A DNA stretch of 64,000 nt from Pontederia crassipes (Eukaryota > Streptophyta > Magnoliopsida > Commelinales > Pontederiaceae): the NCBI GenBank assembly GCA_030549335.1, contig JAUKPH010000017.1, forward strand, positions 8,331,501 to 8,395,500, read 5' to 3'. This document shows positions 37,532 to 49,500 of this stretch, piece by piece. Position 1 is the stretch's first letter. Every line of letters starts with the position of its first letter. The notes under the pieces were generated by a model, which did no database searches, was not told the origin of the DNA, and was given only the letters and a program-made list of their open reading frames with translations. Both the position numbers and the translations under genes were made by a program.

Positions 37532-39654
37532 ATGTTGCCCAAGGAATGGACTCCTCCCTGCGGCAGCTGCTGCACCAAAAAATACGCGGCCCTCCTCCAG
37601 ATTCCCTGTTCGTATACTGCTCCCTAGTTTTCCCCTAGTCGATAATGCTTTTGTTCAATCGGTTTCTTGATCTGAACACTCGAGGAAGAGAGTGGTTAAT
37701 CGTGCTGGAATCCTTTGTTTTCCATCGGAAACGCTAAGTGATGAGATCTTTGTTCGCTGTGTAATGCTAAAGGACGAGATGTTTCCGATAGAAAAAAAAG
37801 TTCTGGAGTTTGAGGTTTCCCTCAGACAAAAGCGATGTAAATCTTAAGGAAGCATCAATCTGATCTACCATGTTCGCAATGCTGCGTTTCTTTGGTATAT
37901 GTTGCTGGACGTAATTTAAACAGGGTTCAATCTGTTTTGCAGGGAGAGTTTTCTGTAAGAAAGGATGCGATACAGACAGCGAGAACTGGGAAGACTGTTA
38001 GCATCTTCTGCCTGGCTTTATAGTTTTATTTCCTTTTTTTTTCCACTCTTTCATATTATTATATTATATTTTCCAATATTTGACAGTTGTTCTTGTTGAT
38101 ATGTGGATATCTTCATTGAAGCTGGATTTCATTGTGTACAGATGAATGCTAATAGTTCGGTCCTGATCCTCTTCTGGCTTTAGTATCTGAGATGTAAAAA
38201 TGTCTTGATCTACTGTTACAATGTGGCTTAAACTGTGTTTTGGAGGGCCAAAATTTCAGCGGTCGTGTGCTCAGATGAAACACTACTTTGAATAGCATTT
38301 TAGTGGAAATGCTGTCTAGCCGAACACAACCATATTTGCTTGAAAATGCATTCTCGGTTTAGGTTTATTTATTTGTCAAACCAAACACAGTCAGGATGGA
38401 TTTGTTGAAGATACCGACAAGTTTAGATACAAAATAGTCTACTTATTTGTCTCCCTTAGTGAAACAATGGCTTAAAAGTTTATTTGTTCACAAATTTTGA
38501 CACGTGTCACAAGAATTTATAGCATGATTATGACATCGTTCGAGGAAAACTAGAAGTTGAAATTCCAAAGTAATTATTTCATTTCTCCTGATTTGGTGTA
38601 TGACTTTTTGGCTACCAAATATTAGCAATCAGATTAGGGAAAGAGGAATATATTGTGCATTCATGTGTAGCATTCTATGTACCACACAAAACTAACATTA
38701 AAATCTCATATGAATATTATTTTTTTGAAATTTGAAAATCTTTACTTGGTATATGAGCTGTTGGATTTCATCTGGTGGTGTAAAAGTTGAGTATTTTTTT
38801 ATTTTATTTTTACTTTATTCAATGGCTCAGATGTTGATAAAAATGGAAATTTTATGTGCTAAACCATTAAATAATATCTGAACACTCTCATGTGTAGAAA
38901 ACTTTATTAATTTAATAAATAAATGATATCAGAGTCATCAGACAAAATTCGATGATCCAAGTTGTGTTCTACGTATTGTGCAACACATAAAATAAGGAAG
39001 TCTCAGTTATACCACTTTAATTGGCTTTATGTTGATATTGGTTTATGAAGCTACAGTAGCTAACAGCAGTCAGTTCCTTTTTTGTCTTTTTGCCATTTAA
39101 GTATTTCGTATTCCATTGTGCATTGTTATTATTCGGATGTGATTCCTCTTACGATGTGAGGGTAACAACTAACATGAAGTTGTGGGCATAAGTTATAAAA
39201 CAAAAATAATTTTGGCTGATTTGTGCAAATTGTCCAGGTATTTGATCTTTTTTTCGGCACTTCGAGTTTTAGTTTATTTACTAGTAGTCCACGGACTAGT
39301 CCTTTTTATGCAACTTTTTATGCTAATGTTCAACATAAATACTGCCAAAAATAAATGGGTCTCGTTTGATTCTGTAGAAAATATTATTACAGTGAACAGT
39401 TGTTTGAACCCTTGAAATCCAGTGCCTCCTTGATTCATAGTTCAGAATGATGAGGACTTACCTGTATTTATATTATTTATATATTTTCATAATTTCTTTG
39501 AAAATGAGGGTGATTACTTCATGAACTTCAGGCTTGGGAGAGTGTAATGAAATATGCTACAAGGACCCAGTGCTAAAGGATCAGGAATGGAGTTCATACA
39601 TTGACAGGTCCCCAGGTCAAGATAATTACTCTCTGGTATGTTGTCTTTCTCCCT

Positions 39655-39715
<61 letters not shown>

Positions 39716-40964
39716 GAAATACATTTTCAATTTCTTAATATTCTATCCATTTTTTACCACATCTAGTCTGGGATGATACCTAGTGCATTGGGTGAATGCG
39801 CCTAATTATTTTTTTTTCCATTTCCATTTTCCTATGAAACTGTTTTTTTATTCTCAGAAATCAAATCTTTTCGAGTGTATATTTGTTTATGCTGATTCAT
39901 TTTCTATTGTATGCAGGAATGTTTTCATGCTTGTGTTTCTGGCTGTGGCTTCAAGGTCTGTACCTGTTTTGTTTTCTTTTCTTCTGAGTACCACATGATT
40001 TATTCTTTCTTCTTCCACTTTTGGCCATATTTTTTTCAAACGCAAAATTGTGCATCATCTTAATCATGGGAATCAAGAAAAGGTCCCTGTAGGTTTCATG
40101 AATCTTTTGTAAAAGTTCATTGACCATTGTCCGGAAAAATATTATACTATAAGTTATGAAAATTACTAAAATTAATTTATGTTGTATTAACCTCCTTAAA
40201 GTAAACATGCTTTCTTTGCTAGGTATGGATGAAAAAATGGAAACCTCCAAATCTGTGGTCATGTTTTTTCCCTTTTTCATGGTAAATTAAGTTATGATGA
40301 ACTTCCAGATGGTATGTGATCTGTTGTGATAAATGTTAGGTTATATAATAATGTCAAGACATAATCAATAGAACTCTTCAGTTAGCACCTTTCCCATTGT
40401 GATAAGAGACCATCCTAACAAAAGGTTTCCATTATTTTGTGGTAATTAAAGATCTTGTGAAACAAAAGACAAATTAGTGTCCTCAGAACACAACATTGAT
40501 AGTGTCTCATAATCAATTCATGGGTGACTTGAAGATGTGGATAAATTTCCAATTGTTGCCTTACCCTTCTGAACTGAGATAACTCTAGGTTAAATAAGAT
40601 GCTACGACTCTTCCTAGTTTTTCTCTTGGTGCAATTTACAGTTAAATTGGTGTGGGGAATAGGAGCCTCGCAAAGGGCTTCTTTATCTGATACGGGTAGC
40701 GATACATAACATCCATTGGACCCCATCGAGAATGATGGAGCACATACTGAACTCTTTCAGCTTCCTTCTTTACATTCATCTCTTATTCTGAGTTTATTGT
40801 TGATTGTTGGTTCACTCGTGCAGTTTGACATTCCAAAAGAGAAAGTTGAAGAAGTTCAGCCAAACAGGCCACCTAAACCACCAGTTACCCACAAACCGAG
40901 ACCTTCACTATCTTACAAAAAGCTTGATGCTGATGCTGATGATTTGCCTGGCACATCAGCATAA
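37532..40964 (+). CDS. Small cysteine-rich plant protein, function unknown
   Basis: Exons 37532-37607, 37943-37996, 39532-39635, 39917-39955 and 40824-40964 have AG/GT borders and join in frame to 137 aa. Eleven cysteines lie within the first 88 residues (C10, 13, 14, 30, 34, 44, 48, 52, 80, 84, 88), with spacings such as CGSCC, CKKGC and CLGECNEIC. Conserved-looking wording includes VFCKKGC, CNEICYKDPVLKDQEWS and ECFHACVSGCG. The last exon is a Pro/Lys/Asp-rich, probably disordered tail. No signal peptide or membrane segment is seen. I recall close uncharacterised relatives in land plants but no assigned role; the cysteines could bind metal or form disulfides. A (CT)25 tract sits just after the third donor. 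Confidence 0.85.
39661..39710. repeat. (CT)25 microsatellite
   Basis: Perfect dinucleotide run starting 25 bases into the third intron of the cysteine-rich protein gene. Confidence 0.97.
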
Positions 40965-41975
40965 CCTGATTAGCAATGAAGCTCGAGCTTGAGTTCTACA
41001 TGTACATGGCTTGGCTTCATTCCTTCTTTCACCTAGCTACCTACCCATAATGGCTAACGTGTTACTAGTCCGGGTTTCCATAATGAAACCATAGTATATG
41101 ACCAAAAGACAGGCTAGCAACATTATAGCATCAGATAGCAAATGTGGGCCATCTCCTCAACTGTGTAGAGAAATTTTGTTAACCACCTTTTAAACTCATG
41201 CTTTACTTTTGATTATGAAAGCCATTGGAGAATTCGCTCACATTTGTGCAATCCTGATGAAGCAATTGAATGAGTTCCAGATAAATTTCATTATCTCCAT
41301 TCCTAGGAGTAATTTTTATTAACCATCGTCCAAAGCTGAAACAAATTGGAGTTTTGTTCAGTTTTCAGTCCTACTTACTATTTCCTGTATAGTACAAGTA
41401 GGCATGCCCTGTTTTATTGCCACAATGTACATGAATGACACTAATAATTTTTCCTTTCAAAATGCAAGGTTGGATAATCCATACACTGCTTTGTTTGGCT
41501 AGAATTCCCAACGTAACCCATGGAACTATGTAATGCTTTTAGAACTGAAATTAAGTAGTTCGGATTAGGATATATCACATTTTTTTCAGACCATTTGAAA
41601 CAATTATTTCCTTGAGCTATGTTTTTTTTTCCTAGCTGCAGAAGATTACATGGGGGAAATATTTACTTGAACTAATGCATGAGAAGCTTTTCCTTTTCTT
41701 GTTACTGCTTACTAGGGAAGCTGGAGAGACGGGAAAGATTTCCGGTGGTTTCGGAAGGAGCTTCTAATGCAAAGTTCTTAAAAGTTTATAATGTACCTAA
41801 AGTTCCCAATTCGATTGGCCAACGAATTTGAATTTTGAGTTAAATGGCAGGAATGCTAATACCAAGTAATACCGAGAAATATTCCGCAGTGTGTGACATT
41901 TCGATGCTAGAACTAAAGTTACGTCGAGTTGTTGGTAACTTTTGGGATTGATGGTTTTTTATTTAGCGATAGCTC
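40965..41975. other. 3' UTR and intergenic DNA
   Basis: This is the 3' flank of the cysteine-rich gene, convergent with TFB2. No further gene was seen. Confidence 0.6.
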
Positions 41976-42179
41976 AATGTTTGGATAAAAGTTCTAAAGA
42001 ACTTTGAAAGTTGATTAGACATGGAGCAAACTTTATAAACGCGTGAGTATCCGAACTTCAAAGTTCTAGTGTGGATGAGAATTTTTCGTCGAGAAGTAAT
42101 CGAAACTTTAAGTTTCGATGGGACTCATCTTTGACTGAACTTCACTTAGTTCTCACGAAAAATTATCATCTAAACATTT
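41976..42179. mobile_element. Possible short foldback element (MITE)
   Basis: The ends read AATGTTTGGATAAAAGTTC and, from the right, AATGTTTAGATGATAATTTT. An inner pair, gatgagaatttttcgtcgag and its inverted partner near 42155-42172, is also complementary. It is about 200 bp and noncoding. Confidence 0.4.
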
Positions 42180-42667
42180 ATCTTGTTGATGATTTCTTAT
42201 ATGATGCTGTGTCGAAAAAAAAAACTAGGTCAAAATGAAATTTAACTGCAGCTTTTCCCTGTCTACCCTTTTGCACTGTGTGATCCTGCTAAGTTTTGCA
42301 TATACTGCACGGCTGTCTTATACTACTCTTCAAACATGTGCGCATACGCTGCAGTTTTCTTTTTTCTTTTCTTTTCTTTTTTTTTGTAGGATTGCACCAT
42401 CTTTTATTCCTTGTCCATATTATTCTTCATTTTTTTGACTTCCTTGTGGATGGGAGGGTGAAAAGCAACATGGATTTGTGAACTACCAACAAATGAAGAG
42501 ACATAATTCTAATACCCGAAATAATAATCTGATTGATACTTGGCCATGCATTTAATCCGATCGAGTTGATCGATGACATTCCCAAAATATCGGAGCTTTT
42601 AAAAGAAAATGATAAAACCCATGGCACACTCACACATCTACCTGTACGCATACATGTAGACCAGAAG

Positions 42668-43334
42668 CAATGTTTTCACAATCAATATATATATATATAT
42701 ATATATATATTCGCAATCGAATCGACGATCGGATCGAATTTCTTACCGAGTCATGATTGGACGGATTCAATCGAGTTCGACCAAATTGAAAATTGTACTA
42801 ATAACTTATTAATAATATTAAAAATTAATATAAAATAAATTTAATTTGTTAAAAGTTTTAATAATAATAAATAATAATGATTAACATTTAAATATAAATA
42901 AATTATTATTAATTTAATATCTATTATTTGATGATTATAAATTTTATATTAATAAAGTTTATTTTAAATGATTCTTTTTTTAACACTTTTCTTTTTATTT
43001 TCTTTATTTATGCCCTTTAATAATTTTCTATTTTAATGTTAGGCAATTTCAAATACTTATCTTTTTTATTTTCATTTCTATTTTATTTGATACATGTCAT
43101 ATTCCTTCTTTACTATTCATATATTCCTTTCTTTTTTTTCCTTTTTTAACTTTCTTATTTTTGTCATTTTTTAATTTTTTTTCAAAATTTAAATTGAACC
43201 GAGTTCAACTGACTAGACTAGTTCAACCGATTTTCTTCGGTTCAACATCAAAACCGATTTTGTACTCTAATCAGATCGGATCACCGATCGATTCACGATT
43301 GAACCAATTGAATCGATCAGTCTTCAAAACATTG
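42668..43334. mobile_element. Non-autonomous hAT element
   Basis: The left end is CAATGTTTTCACAATC and the right end read inward is CAATGTTTTGAAGACTGATC, followed by GATCGG-type motifs on both sides of an AT-rich core. The first bases match the hAT at 18136. Flanking octamers accagaag and ttcaaaag agree at only five positions, so it is older. A (TA)n run lies near the left end (about 42686-42710). Confidence 0.55.
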
Positions 43335-43554
43335 TTCAAAAGTGAAATTGCGGATTAACAGTTATTTATGGAGTAACTCCAAACATGGGGATCCTCGGCC
43401 GTAGCAGGGAAACAACCCATGCTTTTGGGACATATACAGCATTTCTTTTCTGCCAACGAGGCATCTCTCACCATTGGAAAAATCCGACCGCAAGAAAATT
43501 ACTCGAGCCAAGTTTCAATTTTCTAACGACACTATAACAAGGGATAAGAACTTT

Positions 43555-46500
43555 CTATCTCTGACGGCGAAGGAAATCTCGCATATTTGTGTGTGCCTCG
43601 CCACTAACGATTAATCTCAAATTCTTCGTATCTTGCCACAACATTCCGCCAATTTCCCGTGCAAAGTCGCACGCTGCTTCAAACACATCCTGCAGAGGAG
43701 ACAGGGATGTGAATAAAATGAAGGGTAAAATAAAAAGGCAAAACTAACTGGAATTAAAATATATGATATTAACCTTAGATGGAAAATCTTCATACGAGTA
43801 TGACTCAACCATCTCAACCCTGTTTCGATCCCCTTCCCAGAGCCTGATCTGTAAAAGGTTTCATTAACTATGATTTAATAGCTCACAAAAAAAGGAGTAT
43901 GTTGTGGCACTTGCAAAATAAGCCAAGCCAAAAAGTAGCCAGTGTGCTCTGAACGTGTCTTTCAAAATGTCAGTACACCTTCAAGAAACTATCAATTGAT
44001 CTATAGAATACAAGGTACCTGGTCTGTAACGTTTTCTGGAACTGCAGGTATCTTTTCAGCAACTCTTGGATGCGCATTTTGCTGGAGGAAAGAAATAATC
44101 TGAAGGAAAGCACATATGTAAAAAAACATCAATGAAATTTCTGATACACAGTCAAGTTATATTGCTCAAGTGATCATGAGCATATACAAGAGACAGTAGA
44201 ATGGTTTAACAGTGTCACACACTGCTCATAATTAAAAAAGCATTCAACTCTACTGGCAGTGCAAATGTGGTGCTTGCCTGGTCTGCTGTAATCCCATTCT
44301 CGAAAGCTTCATACAAGCTCTCTTTAGTTATGGCTCCAACAATAAGGTTCGGAAGCTGATACTCAATTCTGATGGTACAAAGAATAATATTTTTAGTCAC
44401 CATAGTTCTCCTATAAACAATACATCATGAAAGCTAGCTAATTGATAAGTAACAAAAGCAGCCGAAGCCATTGTGAGATCATTAAGGTTAATTAAGAATA
44501 AAGGCATAACACATTCCCAAGTGAACAAATATTTGTTTTTTAAATATTACATGGACTAGCTAATTTTCTCTCCTTTCGATCTCTCAAGAAAAAAGAGAAA
44601 AGACTAGCATCATTGCAAGCAAATAGAATTTTCAGTGCAAGCTTCTCCTAAATGCAAATAGAACACTTGTTGCACCCCTCAACTATGCTGTCCACAATTT
44701 TGCGGCGTGAAGTATAACAAGTTAGCAAGTAGCAACTACCAACAAATTTCTCAATGCATGCTCCCTCCGGTAAATTTTTAGGCAAGCATTATCCTTTTTA
44801 CCTTGTAATACAGAGGCAACAGAAATTTTTTATACCTTGAGAAAAGACGCAGAATCTCCAAGTGTAATTTGGATGTCGAGTAGGCATACATCCTGAAGTT
44901 TGTTTCAACCACTACATATCCCTATACAATTTTGAATCATAAAATACAAATAAAAATCACAAATATACATGATATTGGCTCCTTGGGAATAAGTGTACAT
45001 TCAAAATTTGATGGGACGACAAGAACAAGAATATTTCACAGCATGTGTTCCATTATCTTCTTCCCTCTCCTTATCAAAGAAAACCATTGCTTGATTTCCC
45101 AGATATAATTCAAGGTCCATTGTGCAAATATTCCAACTCAAAAAAAGATAGTTGGCCATTAATCTAATGCTCTTCTAGAAAATCTTATATCAGGAAAATG
45201 TTCTAACAGGATAATACATATACATTTAGGCGAACGGGACCTAATATAATATAAATGGATGGTCGACCACTGAATTAAGAGTCATCCCTTTAGCCCTGAA
45301 AAACAGGAGTATCTAAAACAATAATCACCAGAATAACCATCTGAGTAAAACTTAAGAACAATAAAAGATGTCAAAGATTCTAAGTAACAGATATTTTTTT
45401 TTGAGAAGAAAAAGGATGACTACCGAGTTTGGTTGTCATCCAGGTATATATATCACTGAAAAGACGTCATGTACATGTGGTACGCTCTCCGTAAGAGAGC
45501 AGCAAAAGCACGGGAGTACAAATACTATGTAAAACCCCATTCCCGAAGAAGACAAAAAATGTGATGTACAATATTATCCACCTGGCACCTCTCCCCACAA
45601 AAAATAACTCGGTTGCGCTGCAGCCAAATGGCCCAGGCACCGGCCAAAAAGGTCGCGACTGACACTCTCCAACACTGTCTCTGTCTGCCCAGTCCCCTCA
45701 AAATCTGCCAGAAATCCCCAGGTGCCAAAGATATAATATCAACAATGCTCGTCCGAGACTAGACCTCTCGGGACACCCAACAATCGAAGAAAAGGTGGGT
45801 GACATCCTCCTCCATCTCCCCGCATAGGGGGCACAAGAAGTATCCGCGTGGGTCGCCCACCGCGCCCTGTATACTCTGGTGAGGACTCTCTCGCGCCGAA
45901 GAAGCCAAACAAAGATTTTGACTTTCAACGGCACCTGAGAGCGCCAAATGAGCCTGCATCGGGTCTGGGCGGAGGGGAGCAATCCTCTGGTGAAGAAGTA
46001 ACAACTCAGAGAAATGCTGATCAGAAAGTGAAGAGCCGAACAAGGGAGTCCAGGAACCCGTGCCCGGGCCGCCGCTCTCAGACCAGCACTCGGCCACAGA
46101 TGCGTCAGGATGCATCGTCAAGGCCCACAGCCGGGGAAAGGACTCCGCAAGCGGGCCTCCAGGAAGCCAGTCGTGCCACCAAAAAGAGAAAACCTCCCCG
46201 GAGCCAAGAGAATAAGTCATAAATGGGCGCACCCGGGGGAAGAGTGCCGCCACACCCCGCCAAAAGGAAGATGCACCTCTAGGTAGGATAGGTCTCGTGC
46301 TCCAGGAGAGGTCCCGACCATAGCACGTGAAGAAAACCTGCCTCCATAGACTGTCCGCGGGACCCATGATCCGACCCACCCACCGAGCAAGGAGTGCCCA
46401 GTTGGTGGTACGCAAGTCCCGGACTCTCAATCCCGCCAGGGAGGTGGGCCTACATATGCACTGTCAGGCAACCAGATGGGCCCTCCGAGAAGAACTACAG

Positions 46501-49500
46501 CCCTGCCAGAAAAACCTGCTCCTCAAAGAGTCAATCCGAGTCAACACCTGGGCAAGCATCCGGAGAACAGACATGAAATAAGTCGGAAGTAATGAGAGAA
46601 CAGATCTGAGCAGAACAAGTCGACCACCACTCGACAGAAGCCGTGAACTCCACCCCTGAAGTCTATGCTCCAATCTCTCAATAATCGGAGTCCAACTCCG
46701 AGACCCAATATAATGATCTGAGAGTGGGAGGCCAAGATAAGTGATCGGTAGGGCACCGACAAGTGTGCGAAGCGCCGCTGCGCAGCCCAAAGCGTCCTCG
46801 GAGACCATGCCAAAAGGGATGAAAGAGGATTTGGCATGGTTGATGTCGAGGCCTGACGTCTCGCCGAAAAGCTCCACCAGAATGGCCACCCGCCTAGCCT
46901 CCTGCTCCGATCCCTCCACAAAGAACGTGTCATCAACATACTGAAGCAGCGGTACGAGCCCACCAGCAAAACCGCTAAAAAGGCCCGCCTGGAAAGCCTC
47001 CTGAGTGCATCTGGCGAGGCCATCAACTGCCACTGTAAATAGCATGGGAGCAAGGGGGCACCCCTGTCGGACTCTCCTCTGTAGCTGCACCCAGCCCCCC
47101 ACCATCGCCCCGTTGACCAGGACAGAGAATGAAGCAGTAGTGATGCATCGCTTCATCCAAGATATCCAGGTCGCCGGGAAGCCCCTAACCTGCAGGGAGT
47201 ACCAAAGAAAAGACCATGAGAGAGAATCATATGCCTTAGAGAAGTCAACCTTCCAAAGGAAGGCCCGTCGGCTGCTCCGCCTCCAGTGCGCGACGATCTC
47301 TGAGGCCATGGTGTAACTCTCTGTGATGGACCGGCCCTGGATGAACGCTGATTGGGCTGGGTGGATGAGGTCGGGGAGCACCTCCCGGAGCCGATTGGCC
47401 AATACCCGAGCCACCAAGAGGTAGATGGCATTGGATAAGGCAATCGGCCTGAAGTCCTCCACTCTCTCCGATGGTCTGCACTAACATGGAAGACTGATCG
47501 TCAGTAAGACAAGAGATGCCCCTGGGGGACCACCTCCACGACGATGGGGTCGTCGTCTGGAGAAGTCCTGATGAAAGGATGTGATGGCCGCCCCGATCGC
47601 CTGGTGGCCGATCCTCTGTCCCATCACCTCCAGTTGGTCAATCCGATTCGCTCGCCGGCACGAGCTCGCGTACAGATGAAAGAACCGAGTATTGGCATCT
47701 CCCTCCTGAAGCCAGGTCTGCCGGGAGCGCTGCCTACACTAGATCTCCACCTTCCTGTCCTCCAGCTGAACGGTGCCCTGGGCCTGTCTGCGCTGCACCA
47801 CCTCGGCCTCCGTGAGGTGGCGGGAGTCCTCCCTGTCAAGCTGGGCAATGACCTGTAGTGCCTCGGTCCGCCGTGCCGCACGGGCTGTCCGGATCAGCCG
47901 CCGGCGGTCCAAAAGGAAGCCCCTCAAGCTGTGAAGCTTGGAGGCAAGAGTCTGTGCCGCAGAGTCAGAGGTCGCAATGCTCTGCCAATGGTCTGCCACC
48001 ATCTGTCTAAAGCCATCCTCCAGAAGCCAAGAGCGCTCAAAGCGGAAAATAGAGCGCAAGGGCTGACTGTCATTAGACCTCCACAGAAGGGGTGTGTGGT
48101 CTGAAAACGGTCGGTCCATGGCCTGTACATCAGCAAGCTGGTGTGCCTCAACCAGCTCCAAGTAACAGATATATACCTAACTAAATGATATCTGACACTT
48201 ATTTCTCGATAATTGGCTCATGTTGGACGAATTCATAGATATATAGTTGATTTCCCCTCAAAAGAATATAGTTGATTTCTTTATAGAATCTGAATTACTA
48301 CATGTATTTTGATTTATGATAGGTGTCTGAGTACTTGAACTTGCTCACGAAGAAAAGAGGATGGAAGATGGAAAAAAGAAGACCATAGAATGTCACTACA
48401 TTCTAGCTGTAACAGGCATGAGACATGGGATTTTTTTTTTTTTGAGAGCACGAAACATGGGAATAATTAACAACTCAGGAAAAAAAACAGATTTTGAGGA
48501 GATCATGTTAAGTATGCCTCTGATTCTGAGAAGAAATACCCCATTAAATTTGCTAAATATCAGGAGGCAATACAAATAATGGAAATAGGATGATTGTGTA
48601 TGTGAAAAGAACATGACACATTTGGACCACCAATTCAGAGTAATAGTTGTATCCAGTATTCACGCATTTATGGAACCGAAAGAGTGCTGAAATGAAAGAA
48701 AGAAAGATGGACACTGCAGTAGAATAAAACTATTTTTTTTGGTATGCAGCACTCCAAAAATAGGAGCATAGGGCAGCATATGCCTCTAAATACAGAGTGA
48801 AATAGAAAACACAAACCTCTTTGTTTGATGATGAATCGGATAAGCTAACTGAAAGATTAGTAGCCAACTTAGTAGGTATGAACCATCCTTCCTTCCTGCC
48901 CTGCAGGATACAAAGTATCAAATCTCAAAATGCCTCAACAAACTTCGAGACACAAAGGAACGTCAGAATTAAGGTAACATACACACCTGCTGAAGCTTGA
49001 CTAATCCAAGGTCCCCAAGGTCTTTAATAGCACTTTTTTGAACATCAGTTAGAGTATTCAAGTTATACGCCTATGGTATCGCAAAGATAAGTGCTCATAA
49101 GCACAAGATTTAGCTAAACATTAAGTGAATGCAAATCAGATCAAAGAGGATAAGGAACTACATAACATTTCAGAAAATTAGGAGCTAGAGCTAGAAAATT
49201 TCTAATATCTCCAAGTTCATTGGAGATTAGAAGTTTGAAAGCCCAAGGCAACAAATATTCTTTATGAGGACCTCAATTTTAATATTTCAGAAAAAAATTC
49301 AATCTTGAATATAAACATGATTACACAAGATAGCAAACATGCCAATAAACTCTAGAATTTCATATGACTTGCTAATATGCAAGAACATGAGAGCCAAGTT
49401 TATGGGGCATCATAGGCAGAAGATTTTGCTTTAAAATATAATACATAACTGCATTAGGAAACTGAAATGGACACCTAATACTAGTTTATGATTAATCATA

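Noticed and set aside
40415-40726. Minus-strand frame of 103 codons in the last intron of the cysteine-rich gene
   Set aside because: AT-rich, no similarity and no splice or start context.
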